Assembly: GCA_001604275.1 (NCBI GenBank)
Contig: LVBD01000047.1
Span: forward strand, 1-37,673
DNA: 37,673 bases
Direction of reading: 5' to 3'
Origin: Spirochaetales bacterium Spiro_02
GTDB lineage: Bacteria; Spirochaetota; Spirochaetia; Sphaerochaetales; Sphaerochaetaceae
This document shows, one piece after another, positions 7,610 through 15,921 of the stretch (within the stretch, counting starts at the first letter, position 1; every line of letters starts with the position of its first letter). The notes under the pieces are model-generated. The model was not told the origin of the DNA and ran no database searches. It was given only the letters and a program-made list of their open reading frames with translations. The position numbers and the translations under genes are program-made.

Positions 7610-9031
7610 TTAGTTCGTATCCGAGAAAAGGCGTGAAGACAGATCCTCTCCATATGCTTTCAAGTCTGACAGAATCACTTTCTCCTGCGGGGTGGTCTCC
7701 ACGCTCTCAAGTTTCTCAGCTATCTTTCGCTTGAAAAAGGCGAGGTTCACCTGTACGTCTCCGGGAGGATTGAGAATTCTGTTGGCGGCGAACGAGCGCC
7801 ATTGTCTGGCTTCTGCGTCGGTCAGCGTTTCCGGCCAGTTCCTGCAGACATGTCTCCAGAGCATCTGCGGACATCGCTGATCCTCGAACTTCAGATTGAG
7901 CGTCAGTTTCTGTGCAGGATCGGCGTTGCGGATCAGCGTGAACTTGCGCTGGTCCGCATCCTGGAAGAAGCCGTCTGCATAGATTCTGAAATCTGGGTCG
8001 CGGACTTGTTCGTATTCATCGCGTTCCGCGGCATTGCGGAAAAAGACAGGGAGCATCGATTCCTTCGAAAGCCGCTCATAGCGGAACATGCAGGTGTCGT
8101 AGTCGATGCCGAGTTTGATGGCGAGGTTTCCGTTCAGTACCTTCAACGGACTGATGAACGGGCATTTGTTCATGGCTATCTTCAGAACGCCGGGGAGCCG
8201 CATGATGTCATCCTGATCGGCTCGCAGAAGCGTGGCGATGTCGTTTGACAGATCGAAGCAGATGATCGAATTCGGATTGTTCGGAACGGCGGTGATCGGC
8301 ATCACGAGACGGGAACACCCGTTAGGAGATGTGCACTGGGAGGAAGTATAGAGCACCGGTTCGCCGAACGGGACCTGGAGCAGTTCCTTGACCTTCGCTT
8401 TCTTTCGAAACTCGAGAAAATAGGAAAAGAGCTTCGGTTGCTGTTCCTTGATCAACTTCGCTACCGCGATCGTCGCATTGACATCGGACAGCGCGTCATG
8501 AGCGCCTTCGTGCGATATTCCGTTCGCGGCGGTAAGCTCGGTGAGCTTGAAGGTCGGATTGCCGTTTTCTTTTTTCGGTGGCCAGGCGATTCCCTCCGGG
8601 CGTAGATCGTACGCCGCCCGTACCAGATCGATGATATCCCATCTGCTGTTGCCGTTCGCCCATTCCCGCTTGTACGGATCGATGAAGTTTCTGTAGAGCG
8701 CGTTTCTGACGAATTCATCGTCGAAGCGAATCGAATTGAAGCCTGCCACGCAAGTTCCCGGTTTTGAGAATTCCTGGTTGATGCGATCGATGAAGTCGCT
8801 TTCGCACATGCCTTTCCGCTGTACTTCCTGTGGCGTGATCCCTGTGACGAGACAGGATAACGGGTCAGGGAGGTAATCGTCGCTCAGCTTGCAGTACAGC
8901 AATACCGGCGCTCCGATCGGAACAAGATTCCTGTCGGTCCGCTGTCCTGCGAACTGCGCGATCCTGTCGTAATGGGGATTCAGGCCGAAAGTCTCGAGGT
9001 CGTACCAGAAAAAAGTTTCATTAGCGTTCAT
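7610..9031 (-). CDS. sbcB: Exodeoxyribonuclease I
   Basis: This 473-residue enzyme degrades single-stranded DNA from the 3' end and acts in recombination and mismatch repair. The DEDDh exonuclease domain is clear: Asp11 and Glu13 in YDLETFG, Asp104/Asp105 in FNSIRFDDEF, and His178 to Asp183 in HDALSDVNAT. The C-terminal half contains the SH3-like and helical regions that are specific to ExoI, including QMLWRHVCRNWPE in minus-strand translation. Length is typical (about 475). No Shine-Dalgarno sequence is visible before the ATG. TACTAT lies six bases before it, so a leaderless or very short mRNA is possible, though the matching -35 box is poor. The gene is transcribed alone. Confidence 0.95.
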   Translation of the reverse strand: MNANETFFWYDLETFGLNPHYDRIAQFAGQRTDRNLVPIGAPVLLYCKLSDDYLPDPLSCLVTGITPQEVQRKGMCESDFIDRINQEFSKPGTCVAGFNSIRFDDEFVRNALYRNFIDPYKREWANGNSRWDIIDLVRAAYDLRPEGIAWPPKKENGNPTFKLTELTAANGISHEGAHDALSDVNATIAVAKLIKEQQPKLFSYFLEFRKKAKVKELLQVPFGEPVLYTSSQCTSPNGCSRLVMPITAVPNNPNSIICFDLSNDIATLLRADQDDIMRLPGVLKIAMNKCPFISPLKVLNGNLAIKLGIDYDTCMFRYERLSKESMLPVFFRNAAERDEYEQVRDPDFRIYADGFFQDADQRKFTLIRNADPAQKLTLNLKFEDQRCPQMLWRHVCRNWPETLTDAEARQWRSFAANRILNPPGDVQVNLAFFKRKIAEKLESVETTPQEKVILSDLKAYGEDLSSRLFSDTN

Positions 9032-9105
9032 GGCAATATAGTACCATATCGGATGGGCAAGGGAAATCTCTAGCTGCCAAAAATCGTTATGCAGATGGTT
9101 TCCGC

Positions 9106-9135
9106 TTGTCTGTCCTGCCGTGTCGCGGGTATGAT
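9106..9135 (+). promoter_or_regulatory. Putative promoter of the secreted protein gene
   Basis: TTGTCT (9106-9111), 18 bp, TATGAT (9130-9135). The leader of about 36 nt carries AAGGAG at 9167-9172 and a small TCCGC/GCGGA hairpin just before it. Confidence 0.45.
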
Positions 9136-9177
9136 GGTTTTGTCCGCTACGTTTTTTGCGGAGCAGAAGGAGTTGCG

Positions 9178-9867
9178 ATGCGAACGCTTCGGCTTATGAT
9201 CACGCTCAATGCTGTGTGTCTTTTGTTGCCAGTCCAAATGATGGCATCAGATGTATATATTCCTACAACAGAAGATGTGTCGACATCGTTACAGGCTGTC
9301 ATTGATGCGACGATGTCCGCCATGGCGATATTCCTTGCGCCGTCTTCCCCGCCGCTTCCCGGTTGCGAGATCGAACGTTCCGACGACGGATCGCTACCCA
9401 GTGCGCTTCGGTTCACGGCGTCCGATCTTGCACGATATCTTCCGGTCCTGCGTCCAGATGGCGAGCACCGTGCTGGCAATTGGCTGCAGAAACTGCTGTC
9501 AAAGGCCACAGCCGCTGCGACCAGTCCATTGTCCTTCACCGCGGCAAGCCTATTGGCGAGCAACGCATGGGAGGACGGCGATGCGATCCTTGACGGAAGC
9601 ATCACCCTCTGGTTCCCCCAAGGGACCACTGTCTCGTCCTTGATGACGCTGCTGTTCAGTCCTCGCCCGGAAGAACTCGTTTCCATCGCCACGGTCGATC
9701 TCCTGTTGTCCGGTTTGCGTTTCGGCGGGCCGGTGCATCTTACGGGAATCTTTTCCATGGAGGTCCCCCAGGCGGGGGTGCTGTTCATCACTCCGTCGGA
9801 TCTCAAGGCGAACGGCTATGCCTGCCAGAGCGGAAGGATACGGATATCGGCGACGCCAAGCCTGTGA
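9178..9867 (+). CDS. Hypothetical secreted protein
   Basis: I do not recognise this 229-residue protein. It starts with a short basic segment and a hydrophobic stretch (MRTLRLMITLNAVCLLLPV) consistent with a signal peptide, probably cut near residues 21-25. The mature part is rich in Ser, Leu and Pro. It contains a pair of cysteines (in LPGCEIERS and GYACQSGRI) that could form a disulfide, and shows alternating hydrophobic strands near the end. There are no further membrane helices. The open frame extends upstream to 9106, but the ATG at 9178 has AAGGAG five bases before it. It converges on the outer-membrane barrel gene with a gap of 10 bp. Confidence 0.7.
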   Translation: MRTLRLMITLNAVCLLLPVQMMASDVYIPTTEDVSTSLQAVIDATMSAMAIFLAPSSPPLPGCEIERSDDGSLPSALRFTASDLARYLPVLRPDGEHRAGNWLQKLLSKATAAATSPLSFTAASLLASNAWEDGDAILDGSITLWFPQGTTVSSLMTLLFSPRPEELVSIATVDLLLSGLRFGGPVHLTGIFSMEVPQAGVLFITPSDLKANGYACQSGRIRISATPSL

Positions 9868-9877
9868 CGCGGAAAGC

Positions 9878-10462
9878 TTAGAACGATTGTCTGTATCCGA
9901 AGAAGAAGCCGGCAAGCCCACCGAGGGGCCAGAGCGGAAGCGGGGTGATTCCTGCGACTGTTTCCATGGAGCCTTCCTCCGATCCTATTATGGCGTAGAC
10001 CAATGGAATGACGGTACGGAAGAACAGGGATTTATCGCGGTCCGTCAGCGGGAATTCGAACATGACCTGAGGGCCGAGAGTGCTGAAGACGCAGGGTGCT
10101 TCCTCAGGGAACGAGGCGCCGAGAACGAATGAAACTCCTCCGCTGAAAATGAAGCTATCGCTTCGAGTGAATATCCTTCGATAGCCGGCTTCTACGCCGA
10201 TCGCCGTGCCTAGATCCCTGAAATACGGCCAGCCGGTTTCAAGAGGGTCCATCGAGAGCTGATACATCAGCCCGCTGATTACGCTTGAATACATTGCCAC
10301 GTCGCGTTCCGACTGTTCGCCTTCGAAGTGGAATCCTACCCCGGCTGCTACCGGAGCAATCGATACGGAGTATTTCGCCGCATGGACCGAAGCGGGGATC
10401 GTCGTCAGCAGGCAGACGATCGTAATGAACAACTTCGCAAGCCATGTCTGTCGTTTCACCAT
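9878..10462 (-). CDS. Small outer-membrane beta-barrel protein
   Basis: This 194-residue protein has a signal peptide (residues 1-28, ending PASVHAA) and a mature region of alternating hydrophobic and polar residues with repeated Gly and aromatic residues. It ends in ..GYRQSF. A terminal phenylalanine is the usual signal for the Bam outer-membrane insertion machinery. The length suggests an eight-stranded barrel. The function is unknown. AAGGAG lies nine bases before the ATG. The gene diverges from hexokinase. Confidence 0.72.
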   Translation of the reverse strand: MVKRQTWLAKLFITIVCLLTTIPASVHAAKYSVSIAPVAAGVGFHFEGEQSERDVAMYSSVISGLMYQLSMDPLETGWPYFRDLGTAIGVEAGYRRIFTRSDSFIFSGGVSFVLGASFPEEAPCVFSTLGPQVMFEFPLTDRDKSLFFRTVIPLVYAIIGSEEGSMETVAGITPLPLWPLGGLAGFFFGYRQSF

Positions 10463-10486
10463 GGAAGTCTTCTCCTTATGTCAGGT

Positions 10487-10516
10487 ATTGTATCCAACTG
10501 GTTTCGGAAAGTCCAA
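10487..10516 (-). promoter_or_regulatory. Putative promoter of the outer-membrane protein
   Basis: On the minus strand TTGGAC (10511-10516), 18 bp, TACAAT (10487-10492). The leader carries AAGGAG. Confidence 0.45.
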
Positions 10517-10541
10517 CGGATATCGCCGGAAACAGCGAAAC

Positions 10542-10570
10542 TAGACAATCGGAGGCTTTCCAACTAGAAT
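10542..10570 (+). promoter_or_regulatory. Putative promoter of hexokinase
   Basis: TAGACA (10542-10547), 17 bp, TAGAAT (10565-10570); each box matches the sigma70 consensus at five of six positions. The leader is about 35 nt and contains AAAGGAG. Confidence 0.55.
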
Positions 10571-10611
10571 GTACCCGTCAATCGAGGAAGAGAACAAAGG
10601 AGAATTGCGCC

Positions 10612-11922
10612 ATGAGCGATGTCGTTTCACGTACCGAAGCGTTCCTGCGAAACTGGAAGATCACCCCGGACGCCGTGGATATGGAGCAGGTCTGCGACCG
10701 ATTCCTGAAAGAAATGTCCGATGGTCTGGCAGGTCGGCAGGGAAGTTCGTTGCAGATGATCCCTACGTATGCAACTGAAAGCGATTCCATCGTGCCGGGA
10801 AGGAGCGTCATCGTCCTCGATGCCGGCGGTACCAATTTCCGTACTTGTCTGGTCACGTTCGATGAAAACTTCGTTCCCCATATTTCGGAATTCAAGAAAA
10901 GCGGGATGCCCGGGGTCAAGGAGGAAGTATCGGCGCGCCAGTTCTTTTCGTCGCTCGCCGACGACGTGGAGCGTTTGATCGACAGGAGCGACAGAATCGG
11001 TTTCTGCTTTTCCTATGCGGCGGACATCCTCCCGAACCATGACGGTGTTCCGCTGGTGTTCTCCAAGGAGGTGAAGGCTCCTGAAGTGATCGGCATGCCG
11101 GTCGGGGCTTCCTTGCTTGCGGAACTTGCCCGGAGGGGACATGACGTGTCGAACAAGACTGTGTCGGTGGTGAACGATACTGTGGCGACGTTGCTCGCCG
11201 GCAAGGCCGCCTCCGGAGCATCGGCGTGGGACGGTTTTATCGGGTTCATCCTGGGGACCGGGACCAATACGGCTTATTCGGAACTGAACAGCGAAATCAC
11301 GAAAGTGGATTGTGGGAATGCGGGCAGCCAGATCATCAACGTGGAGTCCGGTTCATTCGATTTCCATCTCGGGGAGATGGATGAGAAGTTCTTCGCGTCG
11401 ACGAAGAATCCTTCGGCATACCATTTCGAAAAAATGATCAGCGGCGCATATCTCGGTCCGTACAGCCATATGGTCATCAGGCAAGCTGTCGAGGAAGGCT
11501 TGTTCTCGAAGGAATTCGCAACACGGTTCGAGACGATCGAACCACTGACTACCACGACGATGAGCCATTATCTGGAGATGCCGCTGAACCTTGACTATGC
11601 GCTGGTCAAATGCGTCCATGGCAACGAGGAGGATGCCACGGCGCTCTGGATGATCCTTGATTCCTTCATAGCCAGGGCTGCGAAGCTTACGGCGGTGAAT
11701 CTTTCCGCTGCGGTTCTCAAGTCCGGTAAGGGCTCCGATCCGCGACGACCGGTGTGCATCAATGCGGACGGCACGACATACTACAAGACCGAATACCTGA
11801 AGCAGTACACGGAATATTATCTGTACGAATTCCTGCAACGAGAAAAGAAGCGCTATGTGAAGTTCGTGCGGATCGACGATTCTCCCGTCCTCGGCGCCGC
11901 CATAGCCGGCCTGATCGGGTAA
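10612..11922 (+). CDS. Hexokinase (eukaryotic-type fold)
   Basis: This 436-residue enzyme phosphorylates hexoses with ATP and feeds glycolysis. It belongs to the hexokinase_1/2 family typical of eukaryotes and of spirochaetes such as Treponema, not to bacterial Glk or ROK kinases. The first phosphate loop is LDAGGTNFRT (residues 69-78) and the sugar-binding segment is GFCFSYAADILP. The catalytic base should be Asp189 in VVNDTVATLLAG, and the second ATP motif is GTGTNTAY. The ATG at 10612 is preceded by AAGGAG; the frame upstream lacks family sequence. The gene converges on the phosphohexomutase, which probably uses its product. Confidence 0.93.
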   Translation: MSDVVSRTEAFLRNWKITPDAVDMEQVCDRFLKEMSDGLAGRQGSSLQMIPTYATESDSIVPGRSVIVLDAGGTNFRTCLVTFDENFVPHISEFKKSGMPGVKEEVSARQFFSSLADDVERLIDRSDRIGFCFSYAADILPNHDGVPLVFSKEVKAPEVIGMPVGASLLAELARRGHDVSNKTVSVVNDTVATLLAGKAASGASAWDGFIGFILGTGTNTAYSELNSEITKVDCGNAGSQIINVESGSFDFHLGEMDEKFFASTKNPSAYHFEKMISGAYLGPYSHMVIRQAVEEGLFSKEFATRFETIEPLTTTTMSHYLEMPLNLDYALVKCVHGNEEDATALWMILDSFIARAAKLTAVNLSAAVLKSGKGSDPRRPVCINADGTTYYKTEYLKQYTEYYLYEFLQREKKRYVKFVRIDDSPVLGAAIAGLIG

Positions 11923-11941
11923 GGCGCATCAGGCTGCCGGC
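11905..11941. terminator. Hairpin between convergent hexokinase and phosphohexomutase genes
   Basis: GCCGGCCTGAT (11905-11915) pairs with 11928-11941 through an 11-bp stem with a three-base bulge and a 12-nt loop. The left arm lies in the last codons of hexokinase. There is no T-tract on either side, so it is a possible bidirectional terminator of non-classical type. Confidence 0.45.
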
Positions 11942-11943
11942 GG

Positions 11944-13896
11944 TCAGCGTCGAGTGGCTGCGGTATCGGCTTGCTCGATCATGCGTCTGTGCCATTCGAG
12001 CAGGTAGTCGTGCCGTTTTTGGCAGTCTCCCTTACAATCTACGAGTACCCGGAAGACCGGTTCGGTTCCGCTGCCGCGCATCCAGATGAAGTCGGTGGGT
12101 TCCCCGGTTGCGTCGTGGAATACGATCTTCAGACCGCCTTTGCCGGCTCCTGTACGGAACGTGGAGCCGACCCCCTCGCGGCAGACCGGTCCCTCCATCT
12201 GATATTCCTTCCATGAGACGATGCCCCATTTTTCTTCGAGCTCCGCCCGCATGCGATTCCAGTCCCTGGCGAATATCCGCTCGTACTCGCCCTTGAGCTT
12301 TCCTTGGTCGGTGCATGCCACGTGCATCTTTCCTCCCTGGGAGAACGCTCCTGTGGTCGTATAGACGGGAAGACTGTCAATGATAGCCTCGATCGACGTG
12401 TTTTGGATTTTCTTTGCTCCTGTTGCACGGAACCAGGTCATCATGATTGAATCATCTCCGGACGAAGACAGGAGTTTGACCAGCGACATGATCGTATTCA
12501 TCGGGTCGCGGACTTTCGCCGGATACGTGATGTTTCCGCCATTCGAACCTTCTCCGAGAATCCTGACGACGGCTCCTTGGGAACGGAGGATTCCGGCAAG
12601 TTCGACGACATTCGCTTCGCCGACCTCCGCTCGGTGAACTTCCACGCCGAGAGCTTTGCAGATGTCGTCGATCCGCATCGAAGTCGGTCCGTTCACTGCG
12701 ATCGCCAACCGGGTTCCTTTCTCGGTCTTGCGCCGCATGTCGGACAGCTCGATGACCGCGACCAGCGCAAACACTTCCTGTGCCTCCAGAATATGCGCCT
12801 TGCCGTCCGACTGTCTGATGTAGACCAGGTTGCCCCGGTCTCCGTCGTTGTCCGGTACATAGCCGATCTGCCAGAATGTATCCGAATGGTACAGTGTTTC
12901 CAGCGTGGTTCTGCAGAGTTCAAGATTTTCCCCTTCCGGAACGATCGGATGCACGATCTGACGGGGTTTCGCGTTCATGGCATGGACGCGGATTCCGAGG
13001 GACGTGAGGAACTGGATGTCGATCGAATCCCCTCTTGCGCTGCCGTTCAGTTCCGCTACGATACCGATGGGATTGTTCTCCGTGAAGGCCTTGATTTGAG
13101 CGACCAACGTCCGCTCGTCGTCCGCATCGGACGAACCCGCTGCGGTAGCCAGCACGAACTTCCCGTATCGTTGCAGCGAACGTTGCTTCTGGCTCGGCAT
13201 CGCATCGAGCGTCCGTTCATAGGCGGCGCTGTCAAGCAGTGCGCTGAGGCGCCGGACATAGCCTTTCGCTCTTGGTTCGGAAACTAGAGCCCGCATGGTG
13301 TCCGCCAGAAGGGACGCTTCAGTGCCGGCATAGACTCCGCCGGCTTTCCCGAATTTGATGCCGTTGTGACCGATCGGGTTGTGGCTCGCAGAAATATAGA
13401 GGAACGCATCGGCTTCCTGCGGGTAGGCGGAGCTATCCGCCATGATCTCCGGTGCGGCCGCAATGAACAAATACCGTACGTTCGCGCCGCATGCGAGCAG
13501 GATCCGGTTGATGACATCTGCGAGAGCAGGACCGGTCGGACGTGCATCGATTCCTACTAGGATCGTGATAGGTCTTTGCGGTCTTTCGGGCAGTGCCGCC
13601 ATGCCGTCGCCCCAGTCCGATTCCTCGATGCTTCGATGCGAAGCGCCCGGCAACCCCAGATGTCGTGCAAGCGATAGTGCGACATATGCGGCCAGCAAAG
13701 AGTCTTCGCGGGTAATCGCCTCTGTCGCGTCTTCTTCATCGCCGCTTGCGGCGAAGACTTTCCTCCAGCCTGAAGCTGAAAGGATCATCGAAGCGAATGC
13801 CTTTTGTAAGGAGTCCTGACTAGGGGATTGGAAGTCGAGCGGATCGACCGAGGGATCCGCCACGAACAGGTTCGTGCGTTGGTCGTACATTTTCAT
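11944..13896 (-). CDS. Phosphoglucomutase/phosphomannomutase family protein
   Basis: This 650-residue alpha-D-phosphohexomutase interconverts sugar 1- and 6-phosphates. The active serine is Ser171 in SASHNPIGHNGIKFG, and the metal loop is DNDGDRG (residues 349-355). The sugar loop reads GEGSNGG, and the C-terminal phosphate loop is RGSGTEP near the end. It is longer than common bacterial enzymes (450-580) because of an N-terminal extension of about 110 residues and an insertion between domains 1 and 2. No Shine-Dalgarno precedes the ATG at 13894-13896. A promoter -10 box ends six bases upstream, so the mRNA is probably leaderless. Substrate preference (glucose or mannose) cannot be decided. 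Confidence 0.9.
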   Translation of the reverse strand: MKMYDQRTNLFVADPSVDPLDFQSPSQDSLQKAFASMILSASGWRKVFAASGDEEDATEAITREDSLLAAYVALSLARHLGLPGASHRSIEESDWGDGMAALPERPQRPITILVGIDARPTGPALADVINRILLACGANVRYLFIAAAPEIMADSSAYPQEADAFLYISASHNPIGHNGIKFGKAGGVYAGTEASLLADTMRALVSEPRAKGYVRRLSALLDSAAYERTLDAMPSQKQRSLQRYGKFVLATAAGSSDADDERTLVAQIKAFTENNPIGIVAELNGSARGDSIDIQFLTSLGIRVHAMNAKPRQIVHPIVPEGENLELCRTTLETLYHSDTFWQIGYVPDNDGDRGNLVYIRQSDGKAHILEAQEVFALVAVIELSDMRRKTEKGTRLAIAVNGPTSMRIDDICKALGVEVHRAEVGEANVVELAGILRSQGAVVRILGEGSNGGNITYPAKVRDPMNTIMSLVKLLSSSGDDSIMMTWFRATGAKKIQNTSIEAIIDSLPVYTTTGAFSQGGKMHVACTDQGKLKGEYERIFARDWNRMRAELEEKWGIVSWKEYQMEGPVCREGVGSTFRTGAGKGGLKIVFHDATGEPTDFIWMRGSGTEPVFRVLVDCKGDCQKRHDYLLEWHRRMIEQADTAATRR

Positions 13897-13902
13897 GCGG
13901 AC

Positions 13903-13931
13903 ACTATACCATGATGCTGGGCGTCCGCCAA
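13903..13931 (-). promoter_or_regulatory. Promoter placing the start of transcription at the phosphohexomutase ATG
   Basis: On the minus strand TTGGCG (13926-13931), 17 bp, TATAGT (13903-13908), then six bases and ATG. A start about seven bases after the -10 box would fall on the A of the ATG. Confidence 0.6.
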
Positions 13932-13994
13932 CTGTCCTTGCCTTTCTTGCCGTTGCACGTTACTCTTGGAGTGAAACCGGGGAGGGTGTACGCC

Positions 13995-14843
13995 ATGTTC
14001 GCCAATTGCGCGGCTATCCATGATCTGTCCTGCTATGCGAAAAGCTCCTTGACCGTCGTTTCTCCGATTCTGGAGGCGATGGGAGTGGAAGCCTGTCCGG
14101 TCCCGACTGCATTGCTCTCGACGCAAACGGATGGGTTTCCCGATTATTCGTTCCAGGATCTCACCGACGACATGAAGGATGTCTTTGCGCATTGGAATCG
14201 GATCGGTCTTTCGTTCGATGCCGTGTATACCGGGTTTCTGGGGTCTTCCCGCCAGGTTTCCCTTGTTTCCGATTTCATCGAGTCGCAGCGACACGCTTCC
14301 CATCCTCTGGTGCTGGTCGATCCTGTGCTTGGCGACGGCGGCAGTCCATACGGTCCAATGGAGGATTCGCTGATCCAGCGGATGCGTTCGCTGGTCGCCC
14401 TCGCCGATGTCATTACGCCCAATACGACCGAGACCTCCTTGTTGCTCGGCCATGAGTGGTCGACTACCGATTCTGTCGATTCCGTCCGTTCCCGGGCGAA
14501 GGCGCTGGCTACCCTTGGGCCCCGGCGTGTCGTGATCACGAGCGTGTCGCTGGCGGACTCCGATGAACGTTGTTCCGTAGCATGGTATGATCAGGATCGG
14601 GAGGATTTCGGCGTGTTCTCACATGAACGCGTCCCGGTTTCCTATCCTGGATCCGGGGATTTGTTCGCAAGTCTGCTTTGCGGGCAGCTGCTGTGGGGCC
14701 TTCCGTTTCCCGATGCCGTCAGACAGGCCGCGCTGTGGGTAGCCCGTGCCGTCGAGCGGACCTCCGCTCTCGGCTATCCGTATCGTCACGGAGTCTGTCC
14801 ATCTGCTGTGATTCCCGACGTCGTCTCCAGACGTCCTTGGTAG
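13995..14843 (+). CDS. Pyridoxal/pyridoxine kinase
   Basis: This 282-residue ribokinase-like enzyme would phosphorylate pyridoxal, making PLP. AIHDLSCYAKSSLTVVSPIL at the start matches the PdxK/PdxY substrate region, and DAVYTGFLGS and VLVDPVLGDGG follow. Asp in GSGDLFASLLCG near residue 220 is the catalytic base; the common form is GTGD, so Ser replaces Thr. TPNTTETSLLLG is the family ATP-region motif. The ATG at 13995 is preceded by GGAGGG eight bases upstream, which rules out the longer open frame from 13911. It forms an operon with the nucleosidase gene 8 bp downstream. PLP produced here would serve the PLP enzymes encoded nearby. Confidence 0.87.
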   Translation: MFANCAAIHDLSCYAKSSLTVVSPILEAMGVEACPVPTALLSTQTDGFPDYSFQDLTDDMKDVFAHWNRIGLSFDAVYTGFLGSSRQVSLVSDFIESQRHASHPLVLVDPVLGDGGSPYGPMEDSLIQRMRSLVALADVITPNTTETSLLLGHEWSTTDSVDSVRSRAKALATLGPRRVVITSVSLADSDERCSVAWYDQDREDFGVFSHERVPVSYPGSGDLFASLLCGQLLWGLPFPDAVRQAALWVARAVERTSALGYPYRHGVCPSAVIPDVVSRRPW

Positions 14844-14851
14844 GTGGCCCC

Positions 14852-15523
14852 ATGAGAGTCCTTGTCGTCGCATCGTCAGCTTCCGAATTGAGCGGGCTGG
14901 GCGTATTCTCCGACGGCGCTGATTTCATGCGGAGGATATTGCCGTGCGCTCTTGGCGAGATTGTCGGAGTCCCGGTGGGAGTCGGTCTTGTCCAGGCTGC
15001 GCTGGGGACCTGTTCCGCGATTCTCTCCTGGAAACCTGATCATGTTCTGTGCTTCGGGACGGCCGGCGCTGTCCGTTCCGATCTTGGTATCGGAGAACTC
15101 GTGGTCGCAGATGAAGTGGTACAGTTCAGCCTTGACCTCCGCAGGTTCGGCCTGGAACGGGGCAGTACGTTCGGTTCCGACGCCGGAGTTGTCGTGGGAA
15201 GTGTCCGGCCGATGCTCGATCTTCCGCAGTTGCCCGGTATCGTCAGAATCAATGGCGTGGTCGGTAGCTCCGATCTGTTCGTGACACGTCGCTGGCGCGA
15301 AGAGAATCCTTGGCTGGAGGAGGAGCTTCACGTAGCGGCCACCGATATGGAATCGTTCGCCGTGGCGGAGGCTTGCGGAAGATTTTCCATTCCATGCTGC
15401 GTAGCCCGTGTCGTGAGCGATACTGCGTCCGGACGGCGACCGAAGAACTACCGGCGGTTCCTCGACGAGATTGTGGCGGATTCGCTTGTATCGATCATCA
15501 TGTCGGTGAAGGACCGATTCTAG
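14852..15523 (+). CDS. MTA/SAH nucleosidase-like phosphorylase-superfamily protein
   Basis: This 223-residue protein belongs to the nucleoside phosphorylase/hydrolase superfamily. The best fit is 5'-methylthioadenosine/S-adenosylhomocysteine nucleosidase, which recycles S-adenosylmethionine by-products. It shows VGVGLVQAAL, CFGTAGAV and the substrate motif TDMESFAVAEAC (usual form DMEGAA), with VVSDTASG near the end supplying the catalytic Asp. Length is near the usual 230. AGGTGG precedes the ATG, eight bases after the pyridoxal kinase stop. Futalosine hydrolase is an alternative. The stop codon overlaps the stop of the opposite gene in one shared CTAG. Confidence 0.78.
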   Translation: MRVLVVASSASELSGLGVFSDGADFMRRILPCALGEIVGVPVGVGLVQAALGTCSAILSWKPDHVLCFGTAGAVRSDLGIGELVVADEVVQFSLDLRRFGLERGSTFGSDAGVVVGSVRPMLDLPQLPGIVRINGVVGSSDLFVTRRWREENPWLEEELHVAATDMESFAVAEACGRFSIPCCVARVVSDTASGRRPKNYRRFLDEIVADSLVSIIMSVKDRF

Positions 15524-15921
15524 ACCGTTCCCAATGAGAAGTCTCCGATGATCTTGTATAGGTTGCCGTCCTTGACGATATCCAGCGTTCTGTCGGGGAA
15601 ATAGGCCGGGAGCAGTTGTTTCAGATATTTGACGGCCGACGCCTCGATTTCGTCGACGTCTTCTTTTGCGACCCGCGAGAGCGTTACGATGTCGATATCC
15701 ACGATGTATCCTCTTCCTGCATTGCTCCCGTAGCCCATTGTGAACTGCGTTCCGGTCGAGAAAAGCCCGTCATAGGCCACGCTTGCGGCCTTTCCTCGTT
15801 CCATCCGGTTCGGATGCAACGGATATCGATTCCCATAGGTGTCTTCCAGATACCGGTCGAGATCGTCGCACATCGTACGAAGCGTGTCTTCGAGCTGGCG
15901 TTGCTTCGGATGCATGCTCAT
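15520..15921 (-). CDS. Conserved small protein of unknown function coupled to the patatin gene
   Basis: I do not recognise this 133-residue protein. It begins with a charged helix (residues 5-28) and has no signal or membrane segment. A strand-turn-strand segment, TMGYGSNAGRGYIVDIDIVTL, is quoted here only in part as GYGS (63-66) and VDIDIV (74-79). The spacing Gly-Ser, eight residues, Asp-Ile-Asp resembles the metal site of minimal nucleotidyltransferases, but the rest of that fold is not evident. Its ATG overlaps the TGA of the patatin gene as ATGA, so translation is coupled and the two proteins probably act together. Confidence 0.7.
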   Translation of the reverse strand: MSMHPKQRQLEDTLRTMCDDLDRYLEDTYGNRYPLHPNRMERGKAASVAYDGLFSTGTQFTMGYGSNAGRGYIVDIDIVTLSRVAKEDVDEIEASAVKYLKQLLPAYFPDRTLDIVKDGNLYKIIGDFSLGTV

